Below are positions 10,949 through 21,375 of a stretch of DNA of 34,252 nucleotides, one piece after another. The notes under the pieces are model-generated. The model was not told where the DNA came from and made no database searches. It was given only the letters and a program-made list of their open reading frames with translations. Source of the stretch: Gnetum montanum (Eukaryota; Streptophyta; Gnetopsida; Gnetales; Gnetaceae); assembly GCA_015680685.1 (NCBI GenBank), contig MNCI01025442.1:599371-633622 (forward strand), given 5' to 3'. Position 1 is the first letter of the stretch; each line of letters begins with the position of its first letter. The position numbers and the translations under genes are program-made.

Positions 10949-12949
10949 AATGAAAACTCATCCTCGAGTTCCTTACAAAATATTGGGAAGGTATGGGATT
11001 ATTGACTGAATGACAACTAATGATGACATGGGATGATAGACTCAAAGTGCCCAAGGAATGGATCGGTAAATATATTACAGCATTGGTGGTCATGCCCATT
11101 GTGGCAAACACTATACATACATGACATCTAGACCCTTATTTGATAGCTTGAAGAGAGAGAGAGAGAGAAAAAGGGTCATTGTTCATTGTGTGCACATCAT
11201 TGTTCATCCATAGCCACATGTTTAAACTTGTTCCTTGCGTAAACACTCTAGCTCTAGTCCATCCTGAGTGCTCCCTCTTATCCCAATCCATTTTTCATGT
11301 AATTGCCATCTGAACACACAACACACTCATGGATTAGCAAGGGTTCATAAAACCTAATGTAGCTGATACCTTGCCTTGATATAAAGCACATTGGCTAGGT
11401 TGTGGGTATGGTAGATAATGGGTTATAGGTTTATGACTAATAGCTACCCAAGGTGTAGGGGTAAGATAATTATGAAATGGAAAAATTTGTAACAAGGCCC
11501 CCATGACTAAGAGTGAACCTATGGTAGCAATAGGGTGGAAATATTTAAAGAACAAGAAGGATAAGAGAAATAACAATGGTGAAGCCAATAAAACAAAAGA
11601 AACAATGGATGTCATTGATGGGGTGAATGAGAAATAGTTAATTATGAAAAATTTTAAAGGGAAAGAGCTTAACAATTGCATCAAAAAGGAATGCCAGTGG
11701 GTCCTCCCCAAAGCAGGCTCATGCCCTGAAAAACCTACAAACCAACGAGTCCGTAGGCTCTTGGAATGACATATGGAAACAATGGTTAAGAANTCGTAGG
11801 CTCTTGGAATGACATATGGAAACAATGGTTAAGAACTTACCCACAAGCGTTTTACCAAAGAATAACAATGCATCAACCAAGATATAGACTCATCATAAAA
11901 TTGGCAATGAGGTGGAATGTGGAAAGCAATATGGAAAGAGAGGAGAAAATGGAATGGAATCCAAAAAATTTAGGTTGTGTAGAGTCCTGTGTGTAATATG
12001 CGGTTAAGGTGACTTAATAAAATTCTGACCAAATCTAGATTCAACTATCCACATCCAATGACTACGCATCAACACACTTGACCAACCCATCCATCCAAAG
12101 TAACAAGAATGCGTCCACAAAGTCACCACCATTCCAACAAGAGAAAAATAGAGCAGTAGGAAGTGAGAAAAGGCCTTAGTTGGAGGGAACCTTCAGGCAT
12201 GGGTAACATGTCTTTTCAATGCCATAACTAGTGCTTGTAGCCCATATTTATTTATTATGTCCAAGGGGTGTGCTTTGAATTCTCACCATTTTTTTTTGTG
12301 AGAACCACACCATGAAGAAACTTATTTGATTTAGTCAACTTCTTGATATATTAGTCGATAGCAGAATGACAAAGGACTTTATGAAAAACATCCAAGTACC
12401 CCAGAGAATAACTAGCACAAATGTGTGGAATCCCCTTGAGGTCACACCCTTTTCTATCCATTTGAATCTTTCCTTGGTTTTAAGAATACTAAGGCACCAA
12501 TCCATTATTAAGTTTTCTTAGAAAAGGGACAATACATTTCCAAAATAAGGGAGACCATAGAGTTGCATGGATAATTGGATGACATGGACTCATTGCTTGT
12601 TTTATTAAAAGAAACCATATCTTAGCATCAACATTGAAAGTCAAAGGTAAAAATAAAACATTAGTAATCAACACTTATTATAATACAACCTACCATCGTG
12701 AGCACTTATTATGTGATGAATAAGAATAAATCAAACAAAGAAATAGTAAAAATGTTAATGATGGTGTAAAATAAAAATAAGTAAAGATGAACAATGTGTA
12801 AAAGAAATGTGTAAAACAAAAAAGGCAAAGGAACTGAGGGCTTAGAATGGTTCGGATTGGTGGCCATCTTCCCCACAACTGAATTGGAAGGAGGAGATCT
12901 GAAATAATGAGCAAGGTTGTCCACCAATAGAGGTAGTATTAGTACTAGC
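10949..12949 (-). other. Pol-to-LTR spacer of copy B, no gene
   Basis: Aligns with the spacers of copies A and C and, like them, has no convincing envelope-like frame. PPT-like motifs occur at 11497-11510 and, decayed, at 12862-12884. A minus-strand open stretch at 11334-11825 spans the N and the duplicated block at 11752-11835 and is not supported by the other copies. Confidence 0.65.
11752..11835. other. Exact 41-bp duplication flanking a single N (probable assembly join)
   Basis: Positions 11752-11792 and 11795-11835 are identical over 41 bases and are separated only by N and one T. Copies A and C have this sequence once. An unresolved overlap at a contig join explains this better than biology. 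Confidence 0.85.
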
Positions 12950-14020
12950 TGTTTTAGGCTCATGGAAGGGTTTGTTTTGCTAGATGTTGACCAATAACTT
13001 CTTATTCGGACTTTCAAGTTTGTAGATCATCATGGCTCCTAAAGGAAAATTTTCATGAATGATATAAGGTCCTTACCACAGCGTTTGAAATTTAGTTCAT
13101 TGTGATACATGTGTGGGATTCCAATAAAGAACCTTATTTCTCAGTTGGTATTTGACTTTTCTAATCCTTAGGTCATGATGTTATTTGTTCAAGGCCTTGT
13201 GTAGTTCATTGGATGACAGGGAAGCTAGTCAATTCTCATCTAGCAAGTTAAGGTTCATTAACCATTCTTTTTGTGCTAGATTAATGTCAAGGTTAAGGTC
13301 ACCTGCTGTGGATAGTGTACAGAGCTCAACTTGAATAGGAAGCATTGAAAGTTTACCATACACTAACTCATAGGGAGAGTAGCCAATAGGGAGTTTCTAT
13401 GTGGAGTAGTATGGCCAAAGAGCATCGTTCAGTTTGGTGCTCTAGTCTCACCTATACTTTCTAATGGTTTGTGTTAATCTTTTTGTGATCTTCCTATTAG
13501 TGACTTCAGCTTGACCATTCACTTGAGGATGATATGGTGTAGTCAGTTTATGTTCAACTCCTAAGCGTTGCTTTAACTTTCAAAAAGTTGAACTTGTAAA
13601 GTGTGTACCATTGCTAGAAATAAGTGCATGAGGCATGTCAAACTTGTTTACAATTTGTTGTTGAACAAATTGTGTAGTAGTAGATGATGTACAGTCCATA
13701 ACAACTACTACTTCTACCCATTTTGTAAAATAGTTAATAGCAACAACAATGTAGGCCTTTCCATTGGACATAGGTGTAATAGGCCCCATAAAATTAATTC
13801 CCCATATGTCGAAGGGTTCTAAAGGTTTAATCCATTGTTGCAAACTCTTCATTCTAGTAGTCATTCCCCCATCTTGTTGGTAGCACTCACAAGATTGGAT
13901 GAAATGATGAGTGTCCCAGAACAATGTAGGTCGATAATATCCTACAAGAAATATTTTTATGGCTGTTCATCTCCCCACGTAATGACCTCCACAAGGGCCC
14001 TCATGAGCATCTTGGAGGAC
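12950..14020 (-). pseudogene. Integrase remnant (copy B), catalytic Asp residues lost
   Basis: The HHCC region AHEGPCGGHYV begins near 14010, and the core is readable from 13924 downward (FWDTHHFIQSCECYQQ, FTKWVEVV). Compared with copy A, the second zinc-binding Cys is Tyr (SCECY against SCEHC), the first catalytic Asp is Asn (WGINFMG against WGIDFMG, near 13800), and the second is Ser (ISSNGTHF against IFDNGTHF, near 13620). The Glu of QAEVTN is kept near 13510. The protein would have joined element DNA to the chromosome, and this version should be catalytically dead apart from its stops. The end is near 12950, where the motif NGQPC/GGQPC precedes the spacer. Confidence 0.87.
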
Positions 14021-14329
14021 TTGCAATTGGTCTACATCGGGAACACACCATCAAAACAAGCCATCGGGACATACCTTATAAAGGTGTTTGTTGATTTCCA
14101 TGAAATATTTAGCTCGGTGAAGAAACTGTTGTTTCTTTTTAATGTCTAACCCTTGTAGTTTTTCTGGTGTAAGCAGATGAGTGAGAATGCTACCATACCA
14201 ATTTATATCAGTGGGTAAGTAATTTTTTTATCACACCTGCAAAGAGAAATTCATTAGGGAAATATTTAGAAATTAGATATTCATTCTCTTTGTTGTCCCA
14301 TCGCAACTGAGATAAAATGATCAACAACA

Positions 14330-15820
14330 ACATTCTCAGTGCCTTTACAATCAATCATCGTAAGATCGAACTCTTGTAAGATCACGAGCCATCATATGAT
14401 GTGAGGGCTTACCATTTGTTTATTCATTAAGAATGGAATTGCACTATGATCTGTATGTACAAATATCTTATAGCCTAATACATAGTGCCTAAATTTTTCT
14501 AGTGCAAACACTACAGCCATTAACTCTTTTTCCATTTTGGTGTAATTGAGTTGTGCACCAACGATACTTCAACTTGCACAATGGATGTTGTAGGGTCATT
14601 TTTGGTCATCTAATTGTGTAAGTATGACTCCTAAGGAAAAGTTGGATGTGTCAGTCATTATGTGGAACAATTTGGACTAGTTAGGAGCTTGTAAAATAGG
14701 TGTTTCTACAAGCTTCTGTTTTAAGGTTTGAAAGGCTAGCTTACATTCCTTAGTCTATTCAAAAGTACATCCTTCTTCATTAGTTCTACCAAAGGTTTTG
14801 CAATCCTTGAAAAGTTCTCAATGAAGCATCTATAATAGCCAGTATGTCCAAGGAATGATCGAATGTCTTTTATAGTTTTAGGTTACCGAGTGATTCCTTG
14901 GATGACCTTAATCTTTCTAGGATCTACTTCTATCCCTATTTGTAAAATCTTGTACCCTAATACAATGCCTTCTTGTACCCTAATACAATGCCTTCTATCC
15001 CTGTTTTGCCAGTTGAGCCTTAAGTTGGTTTCTACACATCATTTTAGTACTTGCTCTAATCGGTCAAATGCTTTTTGAAGTCCGCTCCATAGGTGGAGAA
15101 ATCATCCATAAAGACCTCCACACCATTTCCTATTTGCTACTGAAAGTTACCTAGAACCAAACATTGAAATGTTGCTAGGGCATTGCACAAGCCAAACAAC
15201 ATCTGCTTATATGCAAATGTTCCTCAAGGACTTGTGAACGTAGTCTTGGCTTGGTCTTTTGGTGCTATTTGAATTTGATTATATCCACTGTAGCTATCTA
15301 GAAAACTATAGTAGCAATGCCCTGCAATGGTATCTAAGACATGGTCGAAAAATGGCAATGGGAAGTGGTCTTTAAATGTTGCCATGTTCAGTAGCCTAAA
15401 GTCTATACACATCCTCCATTTACCTCCCTTTTTGGGCACAATGACTAACGAACTAACCCATTCACTATCAACAATGAGATAGATGAACCCAACTTTTAGA
15501 AGTTGTTCAATTTCTTTTTTAACCACCTGTTTAAGCTTTGGGTTCAGTCGCCTTTGCAATTGTTATCGAGGTTTCATGGAGGGGTTAGTGTAAATTCTAT
15601 GTTGGCATATCCTAGGATCTATTTCAGTTAATTCAGGATATGACCAAGCAAAGGATTTTGACCATCTGTTTACCATTTTCAGTAGTCTTTCTTTTTGTGG
15701 AGGAGCGAGCTTAGTGTCAATGATTATTGGTTTTTCATTTTTGAGAAATGTATACTCCATACTGGTGGGCAAAAGTTTTAACTCAAGGGATTTTTGCTTG
15801 AACTCGTTAGGGATTTCCAA
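14330..15820 (-). pseudogene. Reverse transcriptase-RNase H remnant (copy B)
   Basis: The frame from 15820 gives EIPNEFKQKSLELKLLP, then after one stop at 15560-15562 QRRLNPKLKQVVKKEIEQLL, IVPKKGGKWRMCIDFRLLN and SFLDSYSGYNQI (first catalytic Asp) down to 15224. The active site FMDD is at 15101-15112. A 23-bp exact duplication at 14948-14993 shifts the frame just downstream. RNase H motifs (MTDTSNF-like, EKELMA-like, HTDHSA-like) are recognisable at about 14650-14440. Compared with copy A this RT keeps longer open stretches (111 codons in one piece), but the protein is not expressible as one chain. Confidence 0.87.
14948..14993. repeat. 23-bp exact tandem duplication inside RT (copy B)
   Basis: TCTTGTACCCTAATACAATG with its next three bases occurs twice in a row (14948-14970, 14971-14993). 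Twenty-three is not a multiple of three, so it frameshifts RT after the active site. It looks like a replication-slippage or end-joining event. Confidence 0.9.
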
Positions 15821-16199
15821 CTTCCCCTAGTTGATATTTTTGATATCATGACTTGGAAGTTGGTGATGGACTTGCTCTAATGTATCTATGCTATTAATGT
15901 AGGTGCAAGTCAAGCTCTTAGTTGGTTCCATGCATATAGTTGAATCATTCTCTTGAGCAGTAGTCAGCCACTAGGTGCCTTCCTATCTTGTGGCTATTGC
16001 ATACATGCATCTTTGTATGTTAGTTATTGGTGCACACTAGTTGCATGCAGGCAATGTTAAATGTTGTACAAACCAAAACTTCTATATGAAATTACGCCCT
16101 GTATCACTATATGTAATGCATGGAACTTTCTTCTTCTTGATCTTTCCAAATGTATTTTTCTTTGATATTTCTAGGGACAGATCATGTATTCCTAGGCAT

Positions 16200-16590
16200 G
16201 CATCAATTGTGCTTAGCAATGCTCTTCCATTATGATTAGGATGTCCCCCTTACAGTTGTTGACTTGAATCACTAGGAAATCAACTAGATACGACCACCCA
16301 CAAACAGTGGTGATAATGTCCTCCACTAGTCTTAATGGGATAGTGATGGACTGGTCAACCAACTCTAAACATATGTTACTCTTTTTTAGTGGAGGTAGGT
16401 TCTAGGCTTTGTATATTTCTTGAGAGATTAAGTTAATACCTGAACCTAAATCCAAAAGAGCTTTACGAGGTTTGTTCCCAACGATTTGCAAATATATAAG
16501 AGGACTTCTAGGATCAGAGAATTTTCTAGCAAGATGGCCAACTTTAATCCAATTGGTAATTGCATGAGTCAGCTTGACTATGTGCATTAA
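16200..16590 (-). pseudogene. Aspartic protease remnant (copy B)
   Basis: LTHAITNWIKVGHLARKF leads into the active site ALLDLGSGINLIS (about 16470-16430), where the catalytic Asp is kept. A TAG follows at about 16405, after which the same frame continues through KKSNICLELVDQS, RLVEDIITTV and DFLVIQVNN. A one-base deletion near 16222-16226 relative to copy A (GAAGAGCA against GAAAGAGCA) then shifts the frame. This is the polyprotein-processing enzyme of the element, lying between gag and RT. Confidence 0.78.
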
Positions 16591-18447
16591 GTGCGGTCTT
16601 TGGTTCGAAGGAAGCTCTAAATATTCGAATGGTGGTGAGGCGTTTGGAGAATTTGCTGCTTGTGGTTACAAGGACTTAGGTGGACTGTTGGTTCTAAAGA
16701 AAGATCTCTTCCTTATGTGGTTGTTTGAACCAATAGTAGGTTGAGGGTTGATAGCCCTTGTAGCATTACATTGCTGTGGTTGGGCAAGGAGCTCACCCTG
16801 CATAACTGGAGTAGGTGGTAATGGAGCTAAGGGTGGAAGAGGTGTAGTTAGATGAGAAGGATAGTACATTTGTGGAATCTCTTCTCTAGGAGAAGGAGTT
16901 CTATAATACTCATTGGTTTGGTAGTGAGATTGAGGAGTAATGTGACTAGTAGAGTCATGTGGAGAGATTGGCTATTGCATATAGTATCCATACGGGTCAG
17001 GTGGTGGTGGCATTCTCCATGATTGTGGGTGTTGCCATTGTTGATATTGTTCATTTGGTTGTGGTGGAGTTCCACTTGGATAATACGTCAAGGGTTGGTG
17101 GAACTGTCTTGAGCTACCTTGAGGATAAGGTAACCTTCAAGGTGTTTGCTGTCTGTTTAATTGTGGATTTAGTGCGTACACCCCAGACTCCTATAGATGT
17201 GAGATTACTGGGCAACATCCCTTAGGATGGTCATATTGACATATCTCACATTCACCATCATTATCTATATTCGAATCCACAACCTCTTCAACGATGGCAA
17301 CTTTGCCCTTACCTTTGTTATGTGCATATTCAATTTCTTTCTTTTTTCTCCTTTCTCAGTCACTACCTAGTTCCCTAGACTCCTCTACTATTTTGAGAAC
17401 AGTTTGAAATTTATTATCTATGGAGTCCCACATTTGGTCCACCTTTGTCGATACTTCTGATGCAAGTTTTTGAATGGGCAAAGTTTTCCTATTCACCATC
17501 TCTTCAAGTGTTGACTCTTCTTCATCCTCACAAAATCTAACTCCCTTCTTTCGAAGGGAAGGATCTTTGTTCTATTCCTCTGCACTCTCTCTTTTCCTTA
17601 ACTCTTCTTCAACCTTGGTAACTTGCTCCAACAATCTTTGTACTTGATGGGCTCTAAGCTCGGATAGTCTTTCTTGGGCATAAGTCCCAAGGATTCTTCG
17701 TGTTTCATGCCTAAGTCCATCTACGAGATGGCATAGTTACTCCCTCTATGAGTAACCATGGCCAGGGCAATGATGTAATAATGCATAATATTGGCCCATG
17801 GCAGCATCCAAGGGTTCGTGTCCTCCTTGTTTCCATCCTTCGATTTTCTTTCATAGGTTGGACACTTGGGAGTACGTTTGATACTTATCATTGAACAGTT
17901 CTAACATGGTACTCCATTGGCGAATGGATTCCAGTTCTAAGGACCGATACCAACTTTCTACTTCCTTGATCAGTGTCCATGGAAACAACTTGAGTTTTTG
18001 CCACTCATTTTCTATGTTTTGCAAGGCACATGCATCGTGAAATGCTTGCAAATGATTTTGAGGATCAACATTATATCCCCCTTCAAGTCATGGGATATTG
18101 TTCATGTCCAACCTTTTGATCTTGCTATCTTTTTGGTGCCTTGTTGGGATTCTAACAGCCTCAGTTATATTTATCATACTTCAAGTAGCGAGTAGGGGTT
18201 CATCATGATTGTGTTGTCTATAGCGTCTATGATGCCTATGCTATTCCCTACTCTCCCTTCTTTCATGGTGTGTTTCTCTAGAATGCCCTTGTTCCCTTTC
18301 TTGACTATTTTGTTTATTATTCCTGTTTCGCCTACCATTATCCTTAGGGTCTTTCCCTCTGCGAGTGTGTTCTGATCCTAAAGGAGAAGGAGAAGGAGAT
18401 GATAAAGGTGGAGAGGAAGGAGGATCGTCACCATGTGGTACCTGCTA
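16591..18447 (-). pseudogene. gag core (copy B)
   Basis: Translation from 18447 gives a Pro/Ser-rich then Arg/Asn-rich segment (GRRNRNNKQNSQ). The capsid-like retrotransposon gag domain follows at 18051-17851, with FPWTLIKEVESWYRSLE and QWSTMLELFNDKYQ, the conserved Trp-Tyr-Ser-Leu and Trp...Phe...Tyr pattern of the family. The C-terminal part (17075-16600) is Asn/His- and Pro-rich, with frames interrupted by stops. No zinc knuckle is evident in the readable parts. Gag forms the particle that packages element RNA. It shares its frame with the N-terminal block upstream and the protease downstream. Confidence 0.8.
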
Positions 18448-18693
18448 CCTTCTCTTTGGTGGTCATGGCCTCGATCGCGGTTACAATCAGAATGTCCATC
18501 TTTGTCATTTGTTCGTGTTCCTTTTTCGGATCCTTTGTGTCTGTTGGTACTAGAATCCGGGTTTTGGATAGTTTAGTAAAGATTCTGATACACAATCCCT
18601 TGACCAAAGTCAATGAGAGGAACCCTCAAGTTCACTTAGGACATACGGGATATCCTGAGACCACTTCCCCTTCATAGATTTATGATGTCTCTC

Positions 18694-19047
18694 CTATTGT
18701 AAGTTCCTTTGATGTTGTGCCTTCATGGGTCGATACTCTCTTGTGTTGTGTTTATGCACAACATACACTACCTGTAAGTGCTGCATACCAATTTGTTTGA
18801 GAGCACGAAGAAGCATGCTTGGGACTAAACGATCAGGATGTAACACTATGTTACCTTCTAAATCATGCCAATGCAATTGTTCATCCCGGTGGAGGATAAA
18901 GGTAAAGTTTGATATATACTCATCAAGATGAATGTATACCACATGAAACTATTGGGGCATTGGCGGGTCATCATGTGTATTATGCCTCCGATTGTTCATT
19001 GTGTCAGACCTAGGCCGTGAAACACTCTTGTAAAGAGAAGGAGACAT
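18694..19047 (-). pseudogene. Unrecognised N-terminal block of gag (copy B)
   Basis: An ATG at 19047 opens MSPSLYKSVSRPRSDTMNN..., 138 bases after the LTR. After one stop (PMPQ*FHVV) the frame runs open to 18694, including LDEYISNFTFILHRDE, LHWHDLEGNIVLHPD and ALKQIGMQHLQVVYVV. This is the same frame as the gag core at 18051 and the protease at 16587, so it most likely was the N-terminus of gag rather than a separate gene; several stops lie between. I recognise no domain. It could be the matrix-like part of gag or captured sequence. Copies A and C do not cover it, so it cannot be compared here. Confidence 0.55.
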
Positions 19048-19165
19048 GATTAATTCTTCAATGTGCAATACTCTTTTCTTTTGATGATTTTAAAACAACT
19101 AACCCTAGGGTTTGTTCCAATGATGGGAAGATTCCTAAGTTCTACTCAACGCACAAACAACATAG

Positions 19166-19183
19166 TCCCTGACAACGGTGCCA
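19166..19183 (-). promoter_or_regulatory. Primer binding site, tRNA-Asp type (copy B)
   Basis: On the minus strand TGGCACCGTTGTCAGGGA starts one base after the 5' LTR. It matches the complement of the plant tRNA-Asp 3' end as I know it (TGGCGCCGTTGCCGGGGA) at 15 of 18 positions; the three mismatches are all transitions. tRNA-Asp priming is typical of Athila elements. Confidence 0.75.
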
Positions 19184-19184
19184 A

Positions 19185-19997
19185 TGATGAGTGGCGAGGT
19201 AGCCCTACGCTTAACCATACGAATACAAGCATTATGCACGATCCGGTTGAACTCCAAGGACTAAGTGCTTATGCACCTTCACAAAACAAGGATGGGTTAG
19301 GCGATTGTTGTCTTCCCAAGCTTACTCGTATGGCATGATTATATGGTTAAGTAAACTTTAGGTATATGATTTTTATGCTTTTTATGTTTTATGTCCTCGT
19401 GCTAAAGAGGGAAAAAGTGAATTAATTAACTAATTTAAATTAACTAATCAGCTAGGTCCTAACTAGTCCTGACACCAGCATCCATTCCCACTTTCTATAC
19501 ACATCCTGAACCCGTCCAACACTACTGGGATTACCAAACGCTAATTGTTATTGGGTTACCAAGTGTTCCACGCATGCTTGAAGTGGTCGTATTGAGTGTG
19601 CTTACTTGTGAAAATTAATGAATCAATAAAAGCAGCATTAATTAACTAATGAAAGCATTAAAAAACTATAAATAGCATTAAGGGTGAGAGATAAGCTATT
19701 CTGAATGCTACAAGGTTTATCACAAAGTTCGTCTTTATTTTTGGACACAAGGTGTGCTCAGGTACACAATGCTCAAATAAAGATCCGTTCGCTTTATGAC
19801 TCCTACTGCGGGCACTCAGAAATGATTCTAACTCTGGGAGGGAGAAACTACAAGAGTTTGGGTAAGGGACTAAGAACTAATTGCCAAACCAAGTGCGCTT
19901 GCCTCTTATTTATAGGTAACAAGACAAGTTTCGATAGCGGATGTCCGATATCGCTTGGCAAGATCCCATATCATGGACCTGATATCGCAGCTCATCA
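19185..19997 (-). repeat. 5' LTR of copy B (813 bp)
   Basis: Same tips (TGATGAG...CTCATCA) as the 3' LTR. In element orientation U3 begins at 19997. ATATC-type motifs lie at 19929-19990 and a CCTATAAATAAG TATA box at 19905-19916 (complement). The PBS follows after one base. This LTR would have driven gag-pol transcription leftwards. Confidence 0.92.
19905..19990 (-). promoter_or_regulatory. U3 promoter of copy B
   Basis: CCGATATCGC, CCATATCATG and TGATATCGC lie 30-70 bases upstream of TATAAATAAG in element orientation. One block present in the 3' LTR is absent here. Confidence 0.5.
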
Positions 19998-20002
19998 ATA
20001 TG
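19998..20002. repeat. Target-site duplication, right (copy B)
   Basis: ATATG, identical to 10085-10089. Confidence 0.9.
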
Positions 20003-20215
20003 TATGTAATCTTTATTTTTACTCTAATTCATATTGTAACAAGGCCTAAGTGGCTCAATATGTATGTAAGCTTTATTTTCACTCTAATTCATGTTGTAAC
20101 AAGGCCTAAGTAACTCAATATGTATGTAAGCTTTATTTAACAATGCCTAAGTAGTTTAATAGGTATGTAAGCTTTATTTATCCAAAACTATATGTCAACT
20201 TTTTTTATTTGCTCA
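20003..20215. repeat. AT-rich minisatellite, right part
   Basis: Three to four units built from TAACAAGGCCTAAGTGGCTC, TATGTATGTAAGCTTTATTT and ACTCTAATTCAT, the same words that end the left array at 9700-10089. The array was continuous before copy B inserted. The units here lack the GGGCCATGAATATAG part, so this end consists of a shorter, about 60-bp unit. Confidence 0.8.
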
Positions 20216-20833
20216 TTAACAATATTTTTTTTGAGGTCCAAACCCCCTCCCCTCGCATGAATGTATGTCTTGATGAATTAATAGTTATTGGTCCTAAATT
20301 ATAATTACTTAGTCCGTAGTTGACATGGGATAAAATATCAATAGTTTTTTTTTTAACAAAATGAATACATCACCTTTTATCGCTTATCTAAAAAACGAAT
20401 TTAGATAATCTCACTGATAAATTAAAAGGTAAATGAATCTGTGTAAACCTTTATAAGGTGAGATTACAAAGCTATAATAAATATGCGCTTCATACTGTGC
20501 TTATTCCTGTTTATCGACAGGTTAACTACGGCTATAAAATGCGCTTGTGGCAATAGTGTCTGCTTTTAATGTTTATTAAACCTGACTTCTGCACTTCTAA
20601 GGATGTTATGTGAGTAAGGCATCAGTAATCATTATTTAAATAACGTTCACGTGCCTTCTCTTTTATAATTACAAATTTTAGAAAAAGGTAATTGCATTTA
20701 ATAATTTTTATTACGTCCAACAAAATCCTGTATGATTTACTGAACGCAATAATTTCCAGTTTCCAGTTTTCAATATACAAGTAAAACAACGAGTTCAGTG
20801 TTTTCGTCCATTCCAACTAGAAATGTCCGCATC

Positions 20834-21124
20834 TCAACCAACAATCACTATCATTTCCGTATTGTTGCACAGCATAGCGTGCAACCATTCCAGAAAGCTA
20901 TTTGTCTGCAGATTCTGAAGCAACTCTGGAAGCATAGAATAGCTTATACCCTGAGAAATTCCTATTAGCTTTCTTAGGAACTTTCTAAATGCTAAAAAAC
21001 AGTACAACGTCCAAACAAATTGCATATTTAACAATGAAAATATGATTTGTGCACCCGATAATTCTATAATCGTTAAATTCTTAATAGTCAAGCTACTCAA
21101 AACAACAGAGCCCTGTGTTTCCAT
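20834..21124 (-). CDS. Orphan 96-codon reading frame, function unknown
   Basis: ATG at 21124, stop ending at 20834. The product has a hydrophobic central stretch (IIFSLLNMQFVWTLYCFLAF, about residues 25-44) that could span a membrane, followed by a basic patch FRKFLRKL. I recognise no family. Immediately upstream on the minus strand lies a 122-bp tandem duplication (21131-21375) that contains two copies of a pyrimidine-plus-ACAG sequence resembling splice acceptors, so this could be an exon. It could equally be chance, since nothing else supports expression. Confidence 0.2.
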   Translation of the reverse strand: METQGSVVLSSLTIKNLTIIELSGAQIIFSLLNMQFVWTLYCFLAFRKFLRKLIGISQGISYSMLPELLQNLQTNSFLEWLHAMLCNNTEMIVIVG

Positions 21125-21130
21125 CTTTGT

Positions 21131-21375
21131 GCACAATCTAGCCTAAAATCTTAGATAAAAGAAACCTCTGCTTACAGAGTCCTGTAACCAAGATATCCTG
21201 TAACAGAGAACGGAGAAGAAATTTAGTTCCATGAAACAATTAGCAAACCTGTGCAAAATCTAGTATAAAATCTTAAATTAAAGAAAGCTCTGGTTACAGG
21301 TCCTGTAACCAAGATATGCTGTCACAAAGAATGCTAAAGAAAATTAGCGAAGGCATGAAACAAGTAGCAAATCTG
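21131..21375. repeat. 122-bp direct tandem duplication
   Basis: The sequence from 21131 (CACAATCTAG...TCCTGTAACCAAGATAT) repeats from 21253 (AAAATCTAG...TCCTGTAACCAAGATAT) with roughly 80-85% identity by eye. Both copies contain CCTGTAACCAAGATAT. Confidence 0.8.

Larger units (their letters stand above)
10090..19997 (-). mobile_element. Athila-like Ty3/gypsy copy B, structurally complete
   Basis: A 9.9-kb element on the minus strand bounded by LTRs of 845 and 813 bp and a perfect ATATG duplication. Reading the minus strand it holds the 5' LTR, a tRNA-Asp-type PBS, gag with a long N-terminal region, protease, RT-RNase H, integrase, a 2-kb spacer, a PPT and the 3' LTR. In the first 190 or so aligned LTR bases I count about 15 differences, mostly transitions, so insertion is old. 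Stops, indels and lost integrase catalytic residues make it non-autonomous. It inserted into a minisatellite. Confidence 0.93.

Noticed and set aside
11334-11825. A 163-codon minus-strand frame in the spacer of copy B, at first sight an envelope-like gene.
   Set aside because: It contains the N, depends on the duplicated 41-bp block, is dominated by Phe/Leu from low-complexity sequence, and is not open in copies A or C.
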